Origin: Balneolales bacterium | GTDB taxonomy: Bacteria; Bacteroidota; Rhodothermia; Balneolales; Natronogracilivirgulaceae | Direction: 5' to 3' | DNA: 64,000 bases | Assembly (NCBI GenBank): GCA_007132975.1 | Contig: SLNO01000046.1 | Coordinates: 1-64,000 of the forward strand | Shown: in pieces, positions 1 to 9,771 of the stretch | Numbering within the stretch: position 1 is the first letter of the stretch | How the letters are laid out: each line of letters starts with the position of its first letter | Program-made: the position numbers and the translations under genes | The notes under the pieces: model-generated | The model's input: the letters and a program-made list of their open reading frames with translations, nothing else | The model's database searches: none | Told to the model about the DNA's origin: nothing

Positions 1-1152
1 ATCAACTTCATTGTCACGCTGCACAAGCTCCGCAGTCCCGGGCTCACATGGAGCAGGATGCCACTGTTCCTTTGGTCGCTCTACGCTACGGCCATTATCC
101 AGATCCTCGCCACACCCGTACTTGCGATCACAGTGCTGCTGCTTGCCATGGAGCGGATATTTGGTATCGGCATTTTTGACCCGACCATGGGTGGCGACCC
201 GGTACTTTACCAGCACTTCTTCTGGTTTTATTCGCATCCAGCCGTGTACATCATGATCGTTCCGGCATTCGGGATCATCTCCGAGCTGATCTCAACGTTC
301 TCCCGCAAGACCATTTTCGGCTATTGGGCCATTGCCCTCTCGAGTCTGGCCATTGCGTTTATCGGGTTTCTTGTCTGGGGCCACCATATGTTCGTTTCGG
401 GGCAGTCGGAGCTGTCCTCAGTGGTCTTTTCATTTCTGACGTTCTTCGTCGGTGTTCCCACAGGCATTAAGATCTTCAACTGGGTAGCCACCATGTACAA
501 GGGTTCCATTGATCTGAAAACGCCCATGCTTTATGCACTGGCGTTTCTGTTCCTTTTCACGATTGGCGGTCTCACCGGCATCATGATCGGCGCGCTATCC
601 GTCAATGTCCACTTGCATGATACCTACTACATTGTGGCTCACTTTCATTACGTTATGATGGGTGGAACCGTGATCGCCCTCCTTGGCGGACTGCATTACT
701 GGTGGCCGAAGATGACCGGGCGCATGTACAACGAGGTGATGGGAAAGATCACTTGCGGAGTGATTTTCGTCTCATTCAACATGACCTTCCTGCCACAGTT
801 TATTATGGGCAGCCAGGGAATGCCGCGCAGGTACTTCAACTATGTGGATCAGTTCCAGGGCCTGCATCAGTTTTCCACTATCGGATCCTATATTCTTGGA
901 CTAGGTTTTGTCATGATGGCCGTCTATCTGGTCTGGTCACTTTTCAAGGGTCCGAAAGCTCCCTCCAACCCTTGGCGATCCCGCTCACTTGAATGGATGA
1001 CATCCTCGCCTCCACCCCATCACAATTTCGAATATACGCCGGTCATCCTTCACGGCCCATATGACCATCACAAACCCATGAAAGAGTTCCGTATGGGAGT
1101 GATCAGGGAAGCGGCAGGACATGGAGAAACCGTTGAAAGCGATAAAATCTGA
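1..1152 (+). CDS. ctaD: Cytochrome c oxidase subunit I, C-terminal part (5' end outside window)
   Basis: Catalytic subunit of a heme-copper oxygen reductase in the inner membrane. It reduces O2 and pumps protons. The frame is open from base 1, so the gene starts before the window; about 383 codons are visible. The CuB ligands are visible as GHHMF, the heme ligands as HFHYV, and the cross-linked His/Tyr pair in HPAVY. The usual HPEVY glutamate of the D proton channel is replaced: the sequence reads YSHPAVY at 229-249, the tyrosine-serine signature of A2-type oxidases such as the Rhodothermus caa3 enzyme. The tail after about base 990 is hydrophilic. Subunits III and IV follow on the same strand, so this is a cox operon. 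The family assignment is certain; the A2 subtype rests on the motif. Confidence 0.97.
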   Translation: MNFIVTLHKLRSPGLTWSRMPLFLWSLYATAIIQILATPVLAITVLLLAMERIFGIGIFDPTMGGDPVLYQHFFWFYSHPAVYIMIVPAFGIISELISTFSRKTIFGYWAIALSSLAIAFIGFLVWGHHMFVSGQSELSSVVFSFLTFFVGVPTGIKIFNWVATMYKGSIDLKTPMLYALAFLFLFTIGGLTGIMIGALSVNVHLHDTYYIVAHFHYVMMGGTVIALLGGLHYWWPKMTGRMYNEVMGKITCGVIFVSFNMTFLPQFIMGSQGMPRRYFNYVDQFQGLHQFSTIGSYILGLGFVMMAVYLVWSLFKGPKAPSNPWRSRSLEWMTSSPPPHHNFEYTPVILHGPYDHHKPMKEFRMGVIREAAGHGETVESDKI

Positions 1153-1281
1153 CAAATATCTTACAATAAAGGGGATTGGACAGCATCCCGCCGGATCCAT
1201 TCAGCAGACTCATTCTGGTGGAGCGTCCAGACGTAAACAGAGTAAATAACGAGGCAAACGCACTATACCAAATATCGAGCT

Positions 1282-1938
1282 ATGGGGAATCAAATAGCAG
1301 AAGCAGAAAAACCAGCGCACCTTCAGCACCATTTCGTAGACAGTGATCAGCAGTTCGAGTCTTCCAAATTTGGCATGTGGATCTTTCTGGTCACGGAAGT
1401 GCTCATGTTCGGCGGGCTGTTTGTAGCCTATATCATCTACAGGTCATGGCATCCAGATCTGTTCTATCTGGCGGCCAAGGAGCTGGATACGGCGCTTGGA
1501 GCCACCAACACCGTGGTCCTTATTGCCAGCAGTCTTACAATTGCGCTGGCCATACGTGCCGTGCAGCTGGACAAGATCAAGGCGGCCATAAACTACATGG
1601 CGGCTACCGTAGCCCTTGCCGGCACGTTCATGGTCATAAAATACTTCGAGTATACCGACAAGTTCGCCAAGGGGATATTTCCGGGCGCCGGATACACCTA
1701 TGACGGCATAGCCCACGATATGGCCGCGAATTTCTTCAGCATCTACTATATGATGACAGGCCTTCATGGCATCCACGTTGTGGTTGGCATGGGGCTTATT
1801 ACATGGATGATCATAAAAGCAAAAAAAGGATCCGTCCATAGCGGCTACTACACGCCGGTTGAAAACACCGGCCTGTTCTGGCACCTTGTTGACATTATAT
1901 GGATCTTCCTGTTCCCGTTGCTTTATCTGATTGACTGA
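1282..1938 (+). CDS. ctaE: Cytochrome c oxidase subunit III
   Basis: Small membrane subunit that stabilises the oxidase core. The product has 218 residues and about five transmembrane helices, the short form lacking the first two helices of the mitochondrial protein. Family landmarks seen are the FGMWIFLVTEVLMFGG helix start, the YYMMTGLHGIHVVVG segment and the C-terminal FWHLVDIIWIFLFPLLYL. The ATG at 1282 gives a normal N-terminus; no clear Shine-Dalgarno sequence precedes it. It lies 129 bases after subunit I and before subunit IV, so it is part of the same operon. Confidence 0.95.
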   Translation: MGNQIAEAEKPAHLQHHFVDSDQQFESSKFGMWIFLVTEVLMFGGLFVAYIIYRSWHPDLFYLAAKELDTALGATNTVVLIASSLTIALAIRAVQLDKIKAAINYMAATVALAGTFMVIKYFEYTDKFAKGIFPGAGYTYDGIAHDMAANFFSIYYMMTGLHGIHVVVGMGLITWMIIKAKKGSVHSGYYTPVENTGLFWHLVDIIWIFLFPLLYLID

Positions 1939-2091
1939 TCCGGCCTGCCTGTTGTTGCCTGGCTCGCTGCCCTCTGCGGCATGAGGCAGCCCAGCAAACC
2001 GTAACACGACCTCAGATTAGAAAAGCTGCATACCACAAATGCACAATTGATTCCGACAGTTCTACCTTTCACGACAAGCAAAACCGATACT

Positions 2092-2394
2092 ATGAGCTCC
2101 CATCACATATCCTCCAATTTCACACTGTTCGGCGTCGCCGGCGCGTTGCTTGTGCTCACTTTTCTCACGGTGGCCGTCACCTGGATCAACATTCCGGAAC
2201 CGTTTAACATAATCGTTGCTATCGCCATTGCCGTGGTCAAGGCGGCACTAGTTGCCATGTTTTTCATGAACCTGTATTGGGACACCAAATTCAATACGGT
2301 TGTTTTTCTATTGTCGATCCTGTTCCTCATCATTTTTGTCAGCATCACTCTTTTGGACACGATGTTCCGGGATGCGGGGCTTCCTGTCTACTGA
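2092..2394 (+). CDS. Cytochrome c oxidase subunit IV family protein
   Basis: Small integral membrane subunit of caa3-type oxidases. From the ATG at 2092 the product has 100 residues with three hydrophobic helices (roughly residues 10-30, 37-60 and 70-90) and a conserved MFFMNLYWDTKFN segment. The frame is open upstream to a TTG at 2047, but the ATG start gives the hydrophilic SSHHIS N-terminus usual for this family, so it is preferred. It is the last cox gene before a 489-base non-coding stretch. Confidence 0.85.
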   Translation: MSSHHISSNFTLFGVAGALLVLTFLTVAVTWINIPEPFNIIVAIAIAVVKAALVAMFFMNLYWDTKFNTVVFLLSILFLIIFVSITLLDTMFRDAGLPVY

Positions 2395-2883
2395 TGGCCT
2401 GGACATAGCTGCACTCCGTGTGAGTTATCTGTTTTTCATGGTGTAAATTGACCAGGTTTTTTCTCGTCATCTGACTTGCCTTGATCCCTTCGTTTTACCT
2501 CAAAGCGTAGATGGCGTCTGAGCAATTTGGTGTCATAAGCAGTCAGGCTTTATGTTTGTTGTCACTTTGTGGAAACACTCCCGCTGATGATACGTAATAA
2601 CCATAAGGAGTGAGAAATACTGTTTTTTCAGATTGGCACATCTTCGTGGCAACTACCTTTTCCACACTGATCATGAGGTCTCTGAAACAGGAATGAAGCT
2701 CTCCATGCCATTAACACCACTTTTCTTTTCCTAAAAAGTTTATGCAAAAAATACCAAGGTTAAAATATGGTTAATAATGCACCATATGGAGGCTTTAATA
2801 CTTGTTGTTTCTTTTTTTTTTGATTATAATGTTGCAGATTTGCATAAAATTTACATTATTTGCCTGACTACAACTTCCTGCCA
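2395..2883. other. Intergenic region between cox operon and lacI
   Basis: No convincing gene is seen in these 489 bases. The second half is AT-rich with a pyrimidine tract near 2808-2822 and a TATAAT-like hexamer at 2825-2830, a possible promoter for lacI. A degenerate copy of the LacI-type operator lies at 2569-2583. No clear intrinsic terminator for the cox operon was found. Confidence 0.5.
2569..2583. promoter_or_regulatory. Degenerate LacI-type operator upstream of lacI
   Basis: The sequence GTGGAAACACTCCCG matches 11 of 15 positions of the exact motif found before susC (14686) and before the binding-protein gene (34061). Like the susC copy it is preceded by TGTCAC-type sequence a few bases upstream. 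It sits about 300 bases before the lacI start, so autoregulation is possible but weakly supported. Confidence 0.3.
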
Positions 2884-3906
2884 ATGAAAGTCACCCTTAA
2901 GGATATTGCAAAAGAAACCGGTTATTCCATTTCAACTATTTCGCGGGTGCTTAGCAATGTTGGAAAAATAAGCTCCAAGGCTCGAGAGGAAATTCTGCAG
3001 GCGGCTCACAAGCTGAACTACCCGACATCGAGGATTGCCGGTTACGAGCTGCGAAAAAAACATCTCAACATAGCATTGATCACAGATTTTCACGAAGGTG
3101 AATTCTATGCCTCCTATTATCTGGGCATGGACCGGGCGGCCACAGCTGAAAAGGCCCGGCTTTCACTTATCAATGTTCCTGATCCATCCAAAAACATAAA
3201 GAAAGTCCTCTCTGAGCTGATAGCAGAAAAATACTATGACTGCGCCATAATTTTTGCACCCGAATTGCTCATGAAAGATTATGAGGATTTGCTGGATGAA
3301 ATACCGGACCATTTCCCGGTGGTATCAAACGCACTCATAGAAAACTCTGTCCTGTCAACTATTACCTTTGACGGGTATAGTGGCGGACATCAGGCGGCAA
3401 GGTTGTTTTACAAATCCGGATATCGCAGAGTAGGAATTGTGAAAGGCCCCGTAACCAAAGCGGAAAGCCGTTTCCGGTACAATGGATTTAAAGATTATGT
3501 AGACAGCCATCCGGATATGGATCTGGTTTGGGAATTCCAGGGTGACTTTCAATTCAATTCAGGAGTTCAGAGCTTCCATGATATGGTGGAAAGCGGCAAA
3601 CACCCTGAAGCCGTCTTCCTCTGCAATGACCTTATGGCAACTGCCTTTGTGGACACTGCCATGGTGAATAATGTATCGGTACCTGATAACATTGCCGTCC
3701 TCGGCTATGACGACCTTCCTATGTGCCGGCATAACAATCTGACCATTTCGTCGGTTCGCACCGATTTCCGTCAACTGGGGTTTGCTACTATCCAGGCCCT
3801 CAAGAATCGTTTCCCTGACAACGGGAACCAGCATGGTATTTTAAGCCTGATACCGGTTACGGTTATTGAAAGAGAATCCATTGGAGTTAAAATCGCTGTA
3901 GCCTGA
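2884..3906 (+). CDS. LacI family transcriptional regulator
   Basis: DNA-binding regulator of about 340 residues. The N-terminus has the LacI helix-turn-helix: VTLKDIAKETGYSISTISRVLSN, split as recognition helix and hinge over residues 2-55. A periplasmic-binding-protein-like effector domain follows, with the typical segments AVFLCNDLMA and VLGYDDLPM near the C-terminus. The ATG at 2884 places the helix-turn-helix directly at the N-terminus; the frame extends to a TTG at 2860 that adds nothing recognisable. A glycosidase gene starts 12 bases downstream and is probably co-transcribed. The likely targets are the operators at 14686 and 34061 (inference). The effector sugar cannot be read from the sequence. 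Confidence 0.93.
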   Translation: MKVTLKDIAKETGYSISTISRVLSNVGKISSKAREEILQAAHKLNYPTSRIAGYELRKKHLNIALITDFHEGEFYASYYLGMDRAATAEKARLSLINVPDPSKNIKKVLSELIAEKYYDCAIIFAPELLMKDYEDLLDEIPDHFPVVSNALIENSVLSTITFDGYSGGHQAARLFYKSGYRRVGIVKGPVTKAESRFRYNGFKDYVDSHPDMDLVWEFQGDFQFNSGVQSFHDMVESGKHPEAVFLCNDLMATAFVDTAMVNNVSVPDNIAVLGYDDLPMCRHNNLTISSVRTDFRQLGFATIQALKNRFPDNGNQHGILSLIPVTVIERESIGVKIAVA

Positions 3907-3918
3907 AATTGGCACGAG

Positions 3919-5229
3919 ATGAAACTCTCTATTATCATCATTGTGAGCTTTACAGCGCTGATGATGCTGGTGCTGACCGCTGTTTCTTGTGTCGATGACG
4001 GACCTGTCTCCGGGCCCACTCCTACTACAGTGGAACAGGATAAGCACGGTAATTACAGAATTTTTCGCGGTGGTGAACCCTATTTCATTAAAGGAGCCGG
4101 AGGCACCACCAGGCTTGACCTTCTTGTGGAATCCGGGGCTAACTCTATCCGTACATGGAATACCCGGGATGCCGACCGCATCATGGATGAAGCGCATAAA
4201 CACGGACTGACAGTGATGCTGGGAATATGGCTTCAGCATGAACGCCATGGTTTCGATTACGACGACGAGGAGGCTGTCGCGCGACAGAAAGCGGAAGTAC
4301 GTGAAAAGGTTTTACGCTACCGGGATCATCCAGCCCTTCTGGCCTGGGGGCTTGGCAACGAAGTGGATCTGATGTATACCAATACCCGGGTCTGGCACGC
4401 CGTGGAAGATATCGCCCGGATGGTCAAGGAACTGGATCCTAATCACCTTGTCACAACAGTGGTAGCCGGGATCAACGAGGAAAAAGCGCGTCTCATCAGC
4501 GAAAAAGTGCCCTCCATAGACTTTTTGAGCATTAATACCTATGGTGGACTAAGCCATCTTCCTGAGCGGGTACGGGAGACGGGGTGGAATAGGCCCTATG
4601 TCGTTGCTGAGTGGGGTCCGACGGGACACTGGCAGGTCAGCAGGACTCAGTGGGACGTGCCCATTGAAGAGACAAGCACACAGAAATCCGAGGTATACAG
4701 GTCCCGTTATCACAGCAGCATTATTGCCGACACATCACATTGCCTCGGTTCATATACATTTCTTTGGGGTCAAAAGCAGGAGACTACGCCTACATGGTAT
4801 GGATTGTTCCTGGAGACCGGGGAGATTACCGAAGTGGTGGATGCCATGCATTACAACTGGACTGGAGAGTGGCCTGAAGAACGCGCCCCGTCCATAGTCA
4901 GCTTCACAATCGAAGGACAGACGGCGCATCACAATGTGTATCTGACTCCGGGCGGTACCTATGAAGCGATAGTCAAGGGGACTCATCCGCACAGTGTGAC
5001 CTACGACGTGCGCTGGGAGTTCCTTCCGGAAAGCACCGACATCAGGGCAGGTGGTGATTTCGAGGAACGCCCCGAAACCATTCACGGCCTTATAATAGAG
5101 CAGGACGGAGGAAACCTGGTGTTCCGTGCGCCGGATACCCCGGGACCCTATCGTCTGTTCACGTACCTGGTAACCGATCAGAATCGTGCCGCTACGGCAA
5201 ACATCCCGTTCTATGTTCGTGAGCCATGA
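3919..5229 (+). CDS. TIM-barrel glycoside hydrolase lipoprotein (GH2/GH5/GH158-like clan)
   Basis: Predicted exported glycosidase of 436 residues. The N-terminus is a lipoprotein signal with a lipobox ending at Cys24 (AVSC). Residues about 40-330 look like a clan-A TIM barrel: the proposed acid/base is Glu148 in GLGNEVD and the nucleophile Glu231 in VVAEWGPTG. Residues about 345-436 look like an all-beta C-terminal domain. I cannot fix the CAZy family; GH2-type C-terminal barrel, GH5 or the beta-1,3-glucanase family GH158 are candidates. It follows lacI by 12 bases and converges with the broken GH16 gene, so a role in glucan breakdown at the cell surface or in the periplasm is inferred from context. 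Confidence 0.72.
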   Translation: MKLSIIIIVSFTALMMLVLTAVSCVDDGPVSGPTPTTVEQDKHGNYRIFRGGEPYFIKGAGGTTRLDLLVESGANSIRTWNTRDADRIMDEAHKHGLTVMLGIWLQHERHGFDYDDEEAVARQKAEVREKVLRYRDHPALLAWGLGNEVDLMYTNTRVWHAVEDIARMVKELDPNHLVTTVVAGINEEKARLISEKVPSIDFLSINTYGGLSHLPERVRETGWNRPYVVAEWGPTGHWQVSRTQWDVPIEETSTQKSEVYRSRYHSSIIADTSHCLGSYTFLWGQKQETTPTWYGLFLETGEITEVVDAMHYNWTGEWPEERAPSIVSFTIEGQTAHHNVYLTPGGTYEAIVKGTHPHSVTYDVRWEFLPESTDIRAGGDFEERPETIHGLIIEQDGGNLVFRAPDTPGPYRLFTYLVTDQNRAATANIPFYVREP

Positions 5230-5235
5230 CGAAGA

Positions 5236-6619
5236 TCACTGAATCAGCGTCATTTTTCGTTTAATACTGAACCCGTCTGCCTCCGTCCGGTATACGTAAA
5301 CTCCACTGGACAATCGGGATGCTTCAAACTCCACCGCATGCCTTCCTGCCTGGTGGATGCCATCAGCGAGCGTGGCCACCCGCTGCCCCATAACATTAAA
5401 CACATCAAGCCTGATATCTGTCAATTGTGGAAGTTCAAACATGATGACTGTTATAGGGTTGAACGGTTTCGGATAGTTTTGATGCAATACATGTTTCACC
5501 GGGATCTCTGCCCCCTTTTCTTCAGTGGATGTCGGCGCATCTAAAGCAAAGACATGCAAGTCATCAAAATACCAGGTAAAGTCTTCACTGCCGTCACCAA
5601 CCTGGCCCTGTGTAAAATCAAAGATCAGTGTGATGATGTCCCACTGGTTTTCGAATCCGGCACCGCTCATATCCCAGGTCATCTCCTCCCACTTGCCGCT
5701 GGTGGTGGTAGGTTCGGCAATTTCATAAAACAGTGTCCCATTCTGCTGCTCTACCTTCATCAGGACCTGTACATCTTCCCTGGGTGACCAGACTTTCATG
5801 GTAATCTCGTCATGGTCATCGCTGAACGAGAACGGACGCTCCACCTCGAACCAGGCTCCGCCCCAGTATTCGCCGCCGTCCTTGACCATACTGCCGACCC
5901 GGCTGGTGCTGTTGACGTCATCGGGATCGGGGTTCTCAACTACCGTGACACTACCGCCGTCAAAGCCGGTGAACGCATCCTCCCAGTTGAAATACAAGTC
6001 TTCAAATATCAGCGGATCTCGCCATTTTCCCACTCAATGGCAAAGGTGTTGAAATCATCGCTGAAATCACCGGAATAGAGGGTGTAATAACCATTGGTGT
6101 AGGTATGCGGAGGACCGTAGTGGATGGTACCGAAGATGACATCGGGCTCGTGTCCGACCAGTTCCATGATGTCAATCTCTCCGCTGGCTGGCCACCCGCC
6201 ATATAGAGCGTCCGTGGGCATCATCCAGATGGCAGGCCAGAGACCCTGTCCTTTTGGTAGTTTGGCCCTGATTTCGAAATGGCCATATCTCCAGTCGCCT
6301 TGATGGATGCTGCGGATGCGGGCTGAAGTGTAGTTCATACCACCGTGCGACTATTCCCGGGCAACAATGTGCAGTCTGCCATCCTGCACATAGATGTTTT
6401 CGGGACGATCGGTGTAGTACTGCAACTCGGCGTTGCCCCATCCGGAAAGTCCTTCGGAAGCGCCGGTCCCGTACTGGAAGGACCATTTTGATTCGTCCAG
6501 TTCGGTCCCTTCAAATTCATCGGACCAGACCAACTCCCAGTTTTGGGCTTGCAATCCACTGGTTGCCGTTACCATAGTAATGAACCAGATAAACAGGAAA
6601 AGAAGATATTCTTGCTCAT
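5236..6619 (-). pseudogene. Broken GH16 beta-glucanase with carbohydrate-binding and T9SS sorting domains
   Basis: The coding sequence is in three pieces. An ATG at 6619 starts a signal peptide whose frame shifts by one base before QNWELVWSDEF. The GH16 domain then reads well until an in-frame TAG at 6351-6353; alignment with the intact paralogue at 8475-9596 shows equal length across this codon, so it is a point nonsense change. After the intact GEIDIME catalytic motif the domain stops at GEIR (TGA at 6009-6011), where the paralogue continues GEMRWYVNG. The second half of the GH16 domain is missing. The sequence resumes in another frame as a beta-sandwich binding domain like that at 6763-7677, followed by a normal C-terminal sorting domain (QNYPKPFNP). 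It is probably non-functional, unless the 3' part is translated from a GTG at 6033. Confidence 0.8.
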
Positions 6620-6687
6620 AGTATTCCCCAGCAGTTTGAAATATTATTGAGTATGGAACAATACATCGAGTTGAACTTTAACAGTGA

Positions 6688-6735
6688 ATAAAAAAAAGGG
6701 TCGAAAGTGGGATGACCACCAACGACCCTTTTGTA
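6688..6735 (-). terminator. Intrinsic terminator after the 6763-7677 gene
   Basis: Read on the minus strand, a 10-base stem (AAAAGGGTCG pairing with CGACCCTTTT, loop about 19 bases) is followed by a run of T. It lies about 30 bases after the stop codon at 6763 and separates this gene from the GH16 pseudogene. Confidence 0.7.
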
Positions 6736-6762
6736 TGTAATTCACATCTGCTACATCAGGCG

Positions 6763-7677
6763 TTATTTGACAAGAGTAAGAGTGCGTGTCATTACCTGGT
6801 CGCCAGCCTGGAGGCGATACAGGTAGATTCCGCTCGAAAGGTCGGACGCATCAAAGGAAATGCTGTGTTGTCCGGCTGAGAGAAAACCATCTTCCAAAGT
6901 AGCAACCTGCTGACCAAGCATGTTGTAGACACTCAGGGTAACCTGGGAGGCTTCCGGAAGAGCAAAATCTATTCTTGTCGATGGGTTGAACGGGTTTGGA
7001 TAATTTTGGCTCAGTTCGAGAGACTGAGGAACATCCGAACTGATCAGTTCACTGCTGGTGTCTTCATCCTTCTCGAGGCGAAAATCATCAAGGAACCAAG
7101 TATAATTCAGACCGCCACCAGCTGTCTCACCCAGCGCCATGATGATGACTACTCTGTCATAAGGCGCCGGATCAGCAAGTGAGAGATCCCATTCAAGCTG
7201 AACCCACTCTTCTGCGGCCGGTATTGGAATTTGAAACTCATCGGTCTCAACGTCCGTACCAATCATTTCAAGTTTCAACATGGCCTGCAGGCCTTCTCGC
7301 GGAGACCAGACTTTCAATCTGAAAACCATTTCCTCGATTTCGTCCATATCAACTGGTTCTTCCAGATCATAGAAGAATCCCGCCCATGGGTCTCCGCCGC
7401 TCTGCTTTTCGTATTGCAATACAAAATCAGATTCATTAATCCCGGATTTGTCCGGATTATCTATTCTCTCCAGTGCGGCACCGGCAAAAGGCCAAAGGGT
7501 GACTTCATCGCCCCAGGGAAACTCACTATCCATATCGAAGACGTGAGGGAGAAGAAATTGATCAAATTCTTCGCCTTCAGGCTCGCCCAATACTTGCGCA
7601 GCTACATTGCTGAACATGTATACAGGCAGGAGCAGAACAAATACCAGACATTTCAATGTAGTAGCTTTGAAATTCAT
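6763..7677 (-). CDS. Secreted carbohydrate-binding-like protein with T9SS sorting domain
   Basis: Predicted secreted protein of 304 residues. A signal peptide occupies residues 1-27 from the ATG at 7677; the frame stays open upstream to 7800, but that extension lacks a signal. Residues about 30-205 form a beta-sandwich domain resembling carbohydrate-binding modules, with the recognisable segments WSPREGLQAMLKLE and TWFLDDFRLE. The same domain type occurs in the GH16 pseudogene and twice in the 32016-34037 protein. Residues about 220-304 are a T9SS type A sorting domain (NYPNPFNPSTRI, DLSSGIYLYRL). No catalytic domain is seen, so a glucan-binding role at the surface is inferred. A terminator follows. 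Confidence 0.75.
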   Translation of the reverse strand: MNFKATTLKCLVFVLLLPVYMFSNVAAQVLGEPEGEEFDQFLLPHVFDMDSEFPWGDEVTLWPFAGAALERIDNPDKSGINESDFVLQYEKQSGGDPWAGFFYDLEEPVDMDEIEEMVFRLKVWSPREGLQAMLKLEMIGTDVETDEFQIPIPAAEEWVQLEWDLSLADPAPYDRVVIIMALGETAGGGLNYTWFLDDFRLEKDEDTSSELISSDVPQSLELSQNYPNPFNPSTRIDFALPEASQVTLSVYNMLGQQVATLEDGFLSAGQHSISFDASDLSSGIYLYRLQAGDQVMTRTLTLVK

Positions 7678-8474
7678 AATATCCTCATTATTTCGTCGAT
7701 TGTTTTTAGATGGGTTTAATACTATGCATGTCAGCTTTCTGATTAACAGATAAGCATCATAATACAATAAAAATATACAATGGGCTCTCTTAAAAAGCAA
7801 TTATTTTTCTTTTTTAAAACAAATAGTTTTCATTAATAGAATGCGTACGTAATTGGACTATTCAGACTCCAGAGCACACTGAACAATTTTCCTTTTATTC
7901 AGATAAAATCGCTTTTTTATATGTATTTCAACTATTCCAATACTCAATTCGATAAAATTTCAGCGGTAACTTGAACAATGAATGAAATAAAAAAACATCA
8001 GTCATGGTGCTATTGCCAATAGAATTGACTCTTTGGCATGATCGTTTAAGGCAATTATTTTGCAATATTAATGAATATTTTACATGTCTCTGCTCATTTA
8101 TATTGCACTTCGTCTTTTTGCGATTTCAAACTGTTTCGAGCTGTCTATACTGAACACCACAATCAACAATTGAATATCTATGCCCCAATGATCGGAACTA
8201 TTTTTGTACTGCTGGTCACATCGGTTTAGATGGATTGCAAGCCAAGGTTTCTCACTTAAAGTATCATTTGTTTTGTCCAGTCAATTTAAGCTGTCTGGAT
8301 ACGGTACAGATACAAACCGCTGGCTAATTCGGTGGCATAAAAGTTGACTGTATGCAACCCGGCATCTTTGTGCCCGTCTACAAGTGTTGCCGCCTTTTGT
8401 CCAATCGAATTGAAAACCATCAAAATAACATCACTCCTGAACTTTAATTTAAAAAAATAAGTGTAGATGCTTTT
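7678..8474. other. 797-base region without intact gene
   Basis: AT-rich sequence upstream of the 7677 gene. The only recognisable content is an orphan sorting-domain fragment at 8286-8450. A 66-codon open stretch without any start codon lies on the minus strand at about 8085-8279; I do not recognise it. The region probably contains gene remains and the promoter for the 7677 gene, which I cannot place. Confidence 0.5.
8286..8450 (-). pseudogene. Orphan fragment of a T9SS sorting domain
   Basis: The minus-strand frame from 8450 to a TAA at 8286-8288 encodes VFNSIGQKAATLVDG, then AGLHTVNFYATELASGLYLYRI. This matches the second half of the sorting domains in the neighbouring genes (for example VYNMLGQQVATLEDG and AGQHSISFDASDLSSGIYLYRL). 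It has no start codon or upstream domain. It lies just downstream of another complete sorting domain (the GH16 gene ending at 8475), so it is the tail of a lost gene. Confidence 0.7.
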
Positions 8475-9596
8475 TTACTTCAACAGGATCATGTGACGCG
8501 ACTCCTGAAATGATTCCGTTGAAATCCGGTAGACATAAGTACCTGAAACCATTCCATCAGCATCAAACCGAACGGTGTGTGTTCCCGCTTCAAAATATTT
8601 ATCTGCAACAATTTCGATTTGCCGTCCCATAATGTCATATACGGCAAGTTGCACCTGCTGTGGTTTCGGAATATCGAATGAGATATTTGTTGTTGGATTG
8701 AACGGATTGGGATGGTTTTGATGAAGTTTGAAAGAGCCGGGAGCTTCATGCTGCTCATACTCTGATGAGGTGTCTTCGGAGAACTCATAGACGCGCACAT
8801 AATCAACGATCATTTCCTGGGGAAACTCTGTGGTATGGTCGGGGTAGCCCGGCCAGTTGCCACCAACGGCAACATTGAGGATCATATGGAATTTCTGGTC
8901 GAACGGGGCCGGAAAGGGGTGCCTTTCGGTGTACCAGTCATTCTGCGTTTGATAATGCTCACCGTTCACATACCACCTCATCTCGCCATACTCCCATTCC
9001 AGGGTGAACGTATGGAAGTCTTCATGGAATGTGCCAGACGGCAGGTCGTAATGGGTGCCGGTATGTACATTATTAGGGTGAGCACCGCCATAATGTAATG
9101 TTCCATGCACTCTGTGGGGCTCATGTCCAAGATATTCCATGATGTCGATTTCCCCGCTGGCAGCCCATCCACCGTAGACATTGTCAGTGGGCATCATCCA
9201 GATAGCCGGCCATATACCTTGTCCGATTGGCATTTTTGCCCGGATCTCGAATTTGCCATAGCGCCAGTCACCCTTGTTAATGGTCCTTATACGGGCAGAG
9301 GTGAAAATGCTTTCTTCGTAAATCTCATCCTGGGCAACAATATGCAGTTTCCCGTCCTTTACGAAGATATTCTCTTGCCGGTCTGTATAGTGCTGCCATT
9401 CATTGTTGCCCCAGCCATGCAGACCTTCGGATTCTCCTGTGCCGTACTGGTAAGACCACTTGGACTCATCCAGCTCATCTCCATCAAACTCATCAGCCCA
9501 GACCAGTCGCCAGCCCTGTGCATTTATGTTGCTGAACAAAATCCCAACTACAATGATGCACAATGAAGCACGAAAGACTATTTTTCTCAAATTCAT
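8475..9596 (-). CDS. GH16 beta-glucanase (laminarinase-like) with T9SS sorting domain
   Basis: Predicted secreted endo-beta-1,3(4)-glucanase of 373 residues. The signal peptide is residues 1-27 from the ATG at 9596 (MNLRKIVFRASL, ending NINAQG); upstream in-frame starts at 9608 and 9653 are less convincing. The GH16 domain spans about residues 29-275 with the catalytic signature GEIDIMEY: nucleophile Glu149, Asp151 and acid/base Glu154. The WPAIWMMP and VGGNWPG segments are typical of bacterial laminarinases. The C-terminal 85 residues are a T9SS sorting domain (NHPNPFNPTTNI, ending RHMILLK), so it is likely exported across the outer membrane. It is the intact paralogue of the pseudogene at 5236-6619. 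Confidence 0.9.
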   Translation of the reverse strand: MNLRKIVFRASLCIIVVGILFSNINAQGWRLVWADEFDGDELDESKWSYQYGTGESEGLHGWGNNEWQHYTDRQENIFVKDGKLHIVAQDEIYEESIFTSARIRTINKGDWRYGKFEIRAKMPIGQGIWPAIWMMPTDNVYGGWAASGEIDIMEYLGHEPHRVHGTLHYGGAHPNNVHTGTHYDLPSGTFHEDFHTFTLEWEYGEMRWYVNGEHYQTQNDWYTERHPFPAPFDQKFHMILNVAVGGNWPGYPDHTTEFPQEMIVDYVRVYEFSEDTSSEYEQHEAPGSFKLHQNHPNPFNPTTNISFDIPKPQQVQLAVYDIMGRQIEIVADKYFEAGTHTVRFDADGMVSGTYVYRISTESFQESRHMILLK

Positions 9597-9719
9597 TTTA
9601 TTATCCATTGGGATGAGGGTTTTCAGGAGGTTATATCCGAAAAGCGCAAACACGTTGTTTCAACCAGTGTGGTGAAGATTATCGCGACTGCGGATTGGTA
9701 ATTGCGACTACCTGTTGCT

Positions 9720-9771
9720 TTCTGACAAAATGAAAAGGTTGCCGGCACCTGATCCAGGTTTGTCGGCAACC
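9720..9771 (-). terminator. Probable terminator of the susCD transcript
   Basis: On the minus strand, GGTTGCCG pairs with CGGCAACC across a 19-base loop and is followed by the T-rich sequence TTTTCATTTTG. It lies about 185 bases after the susD stop codon. Confidence 0.45.
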
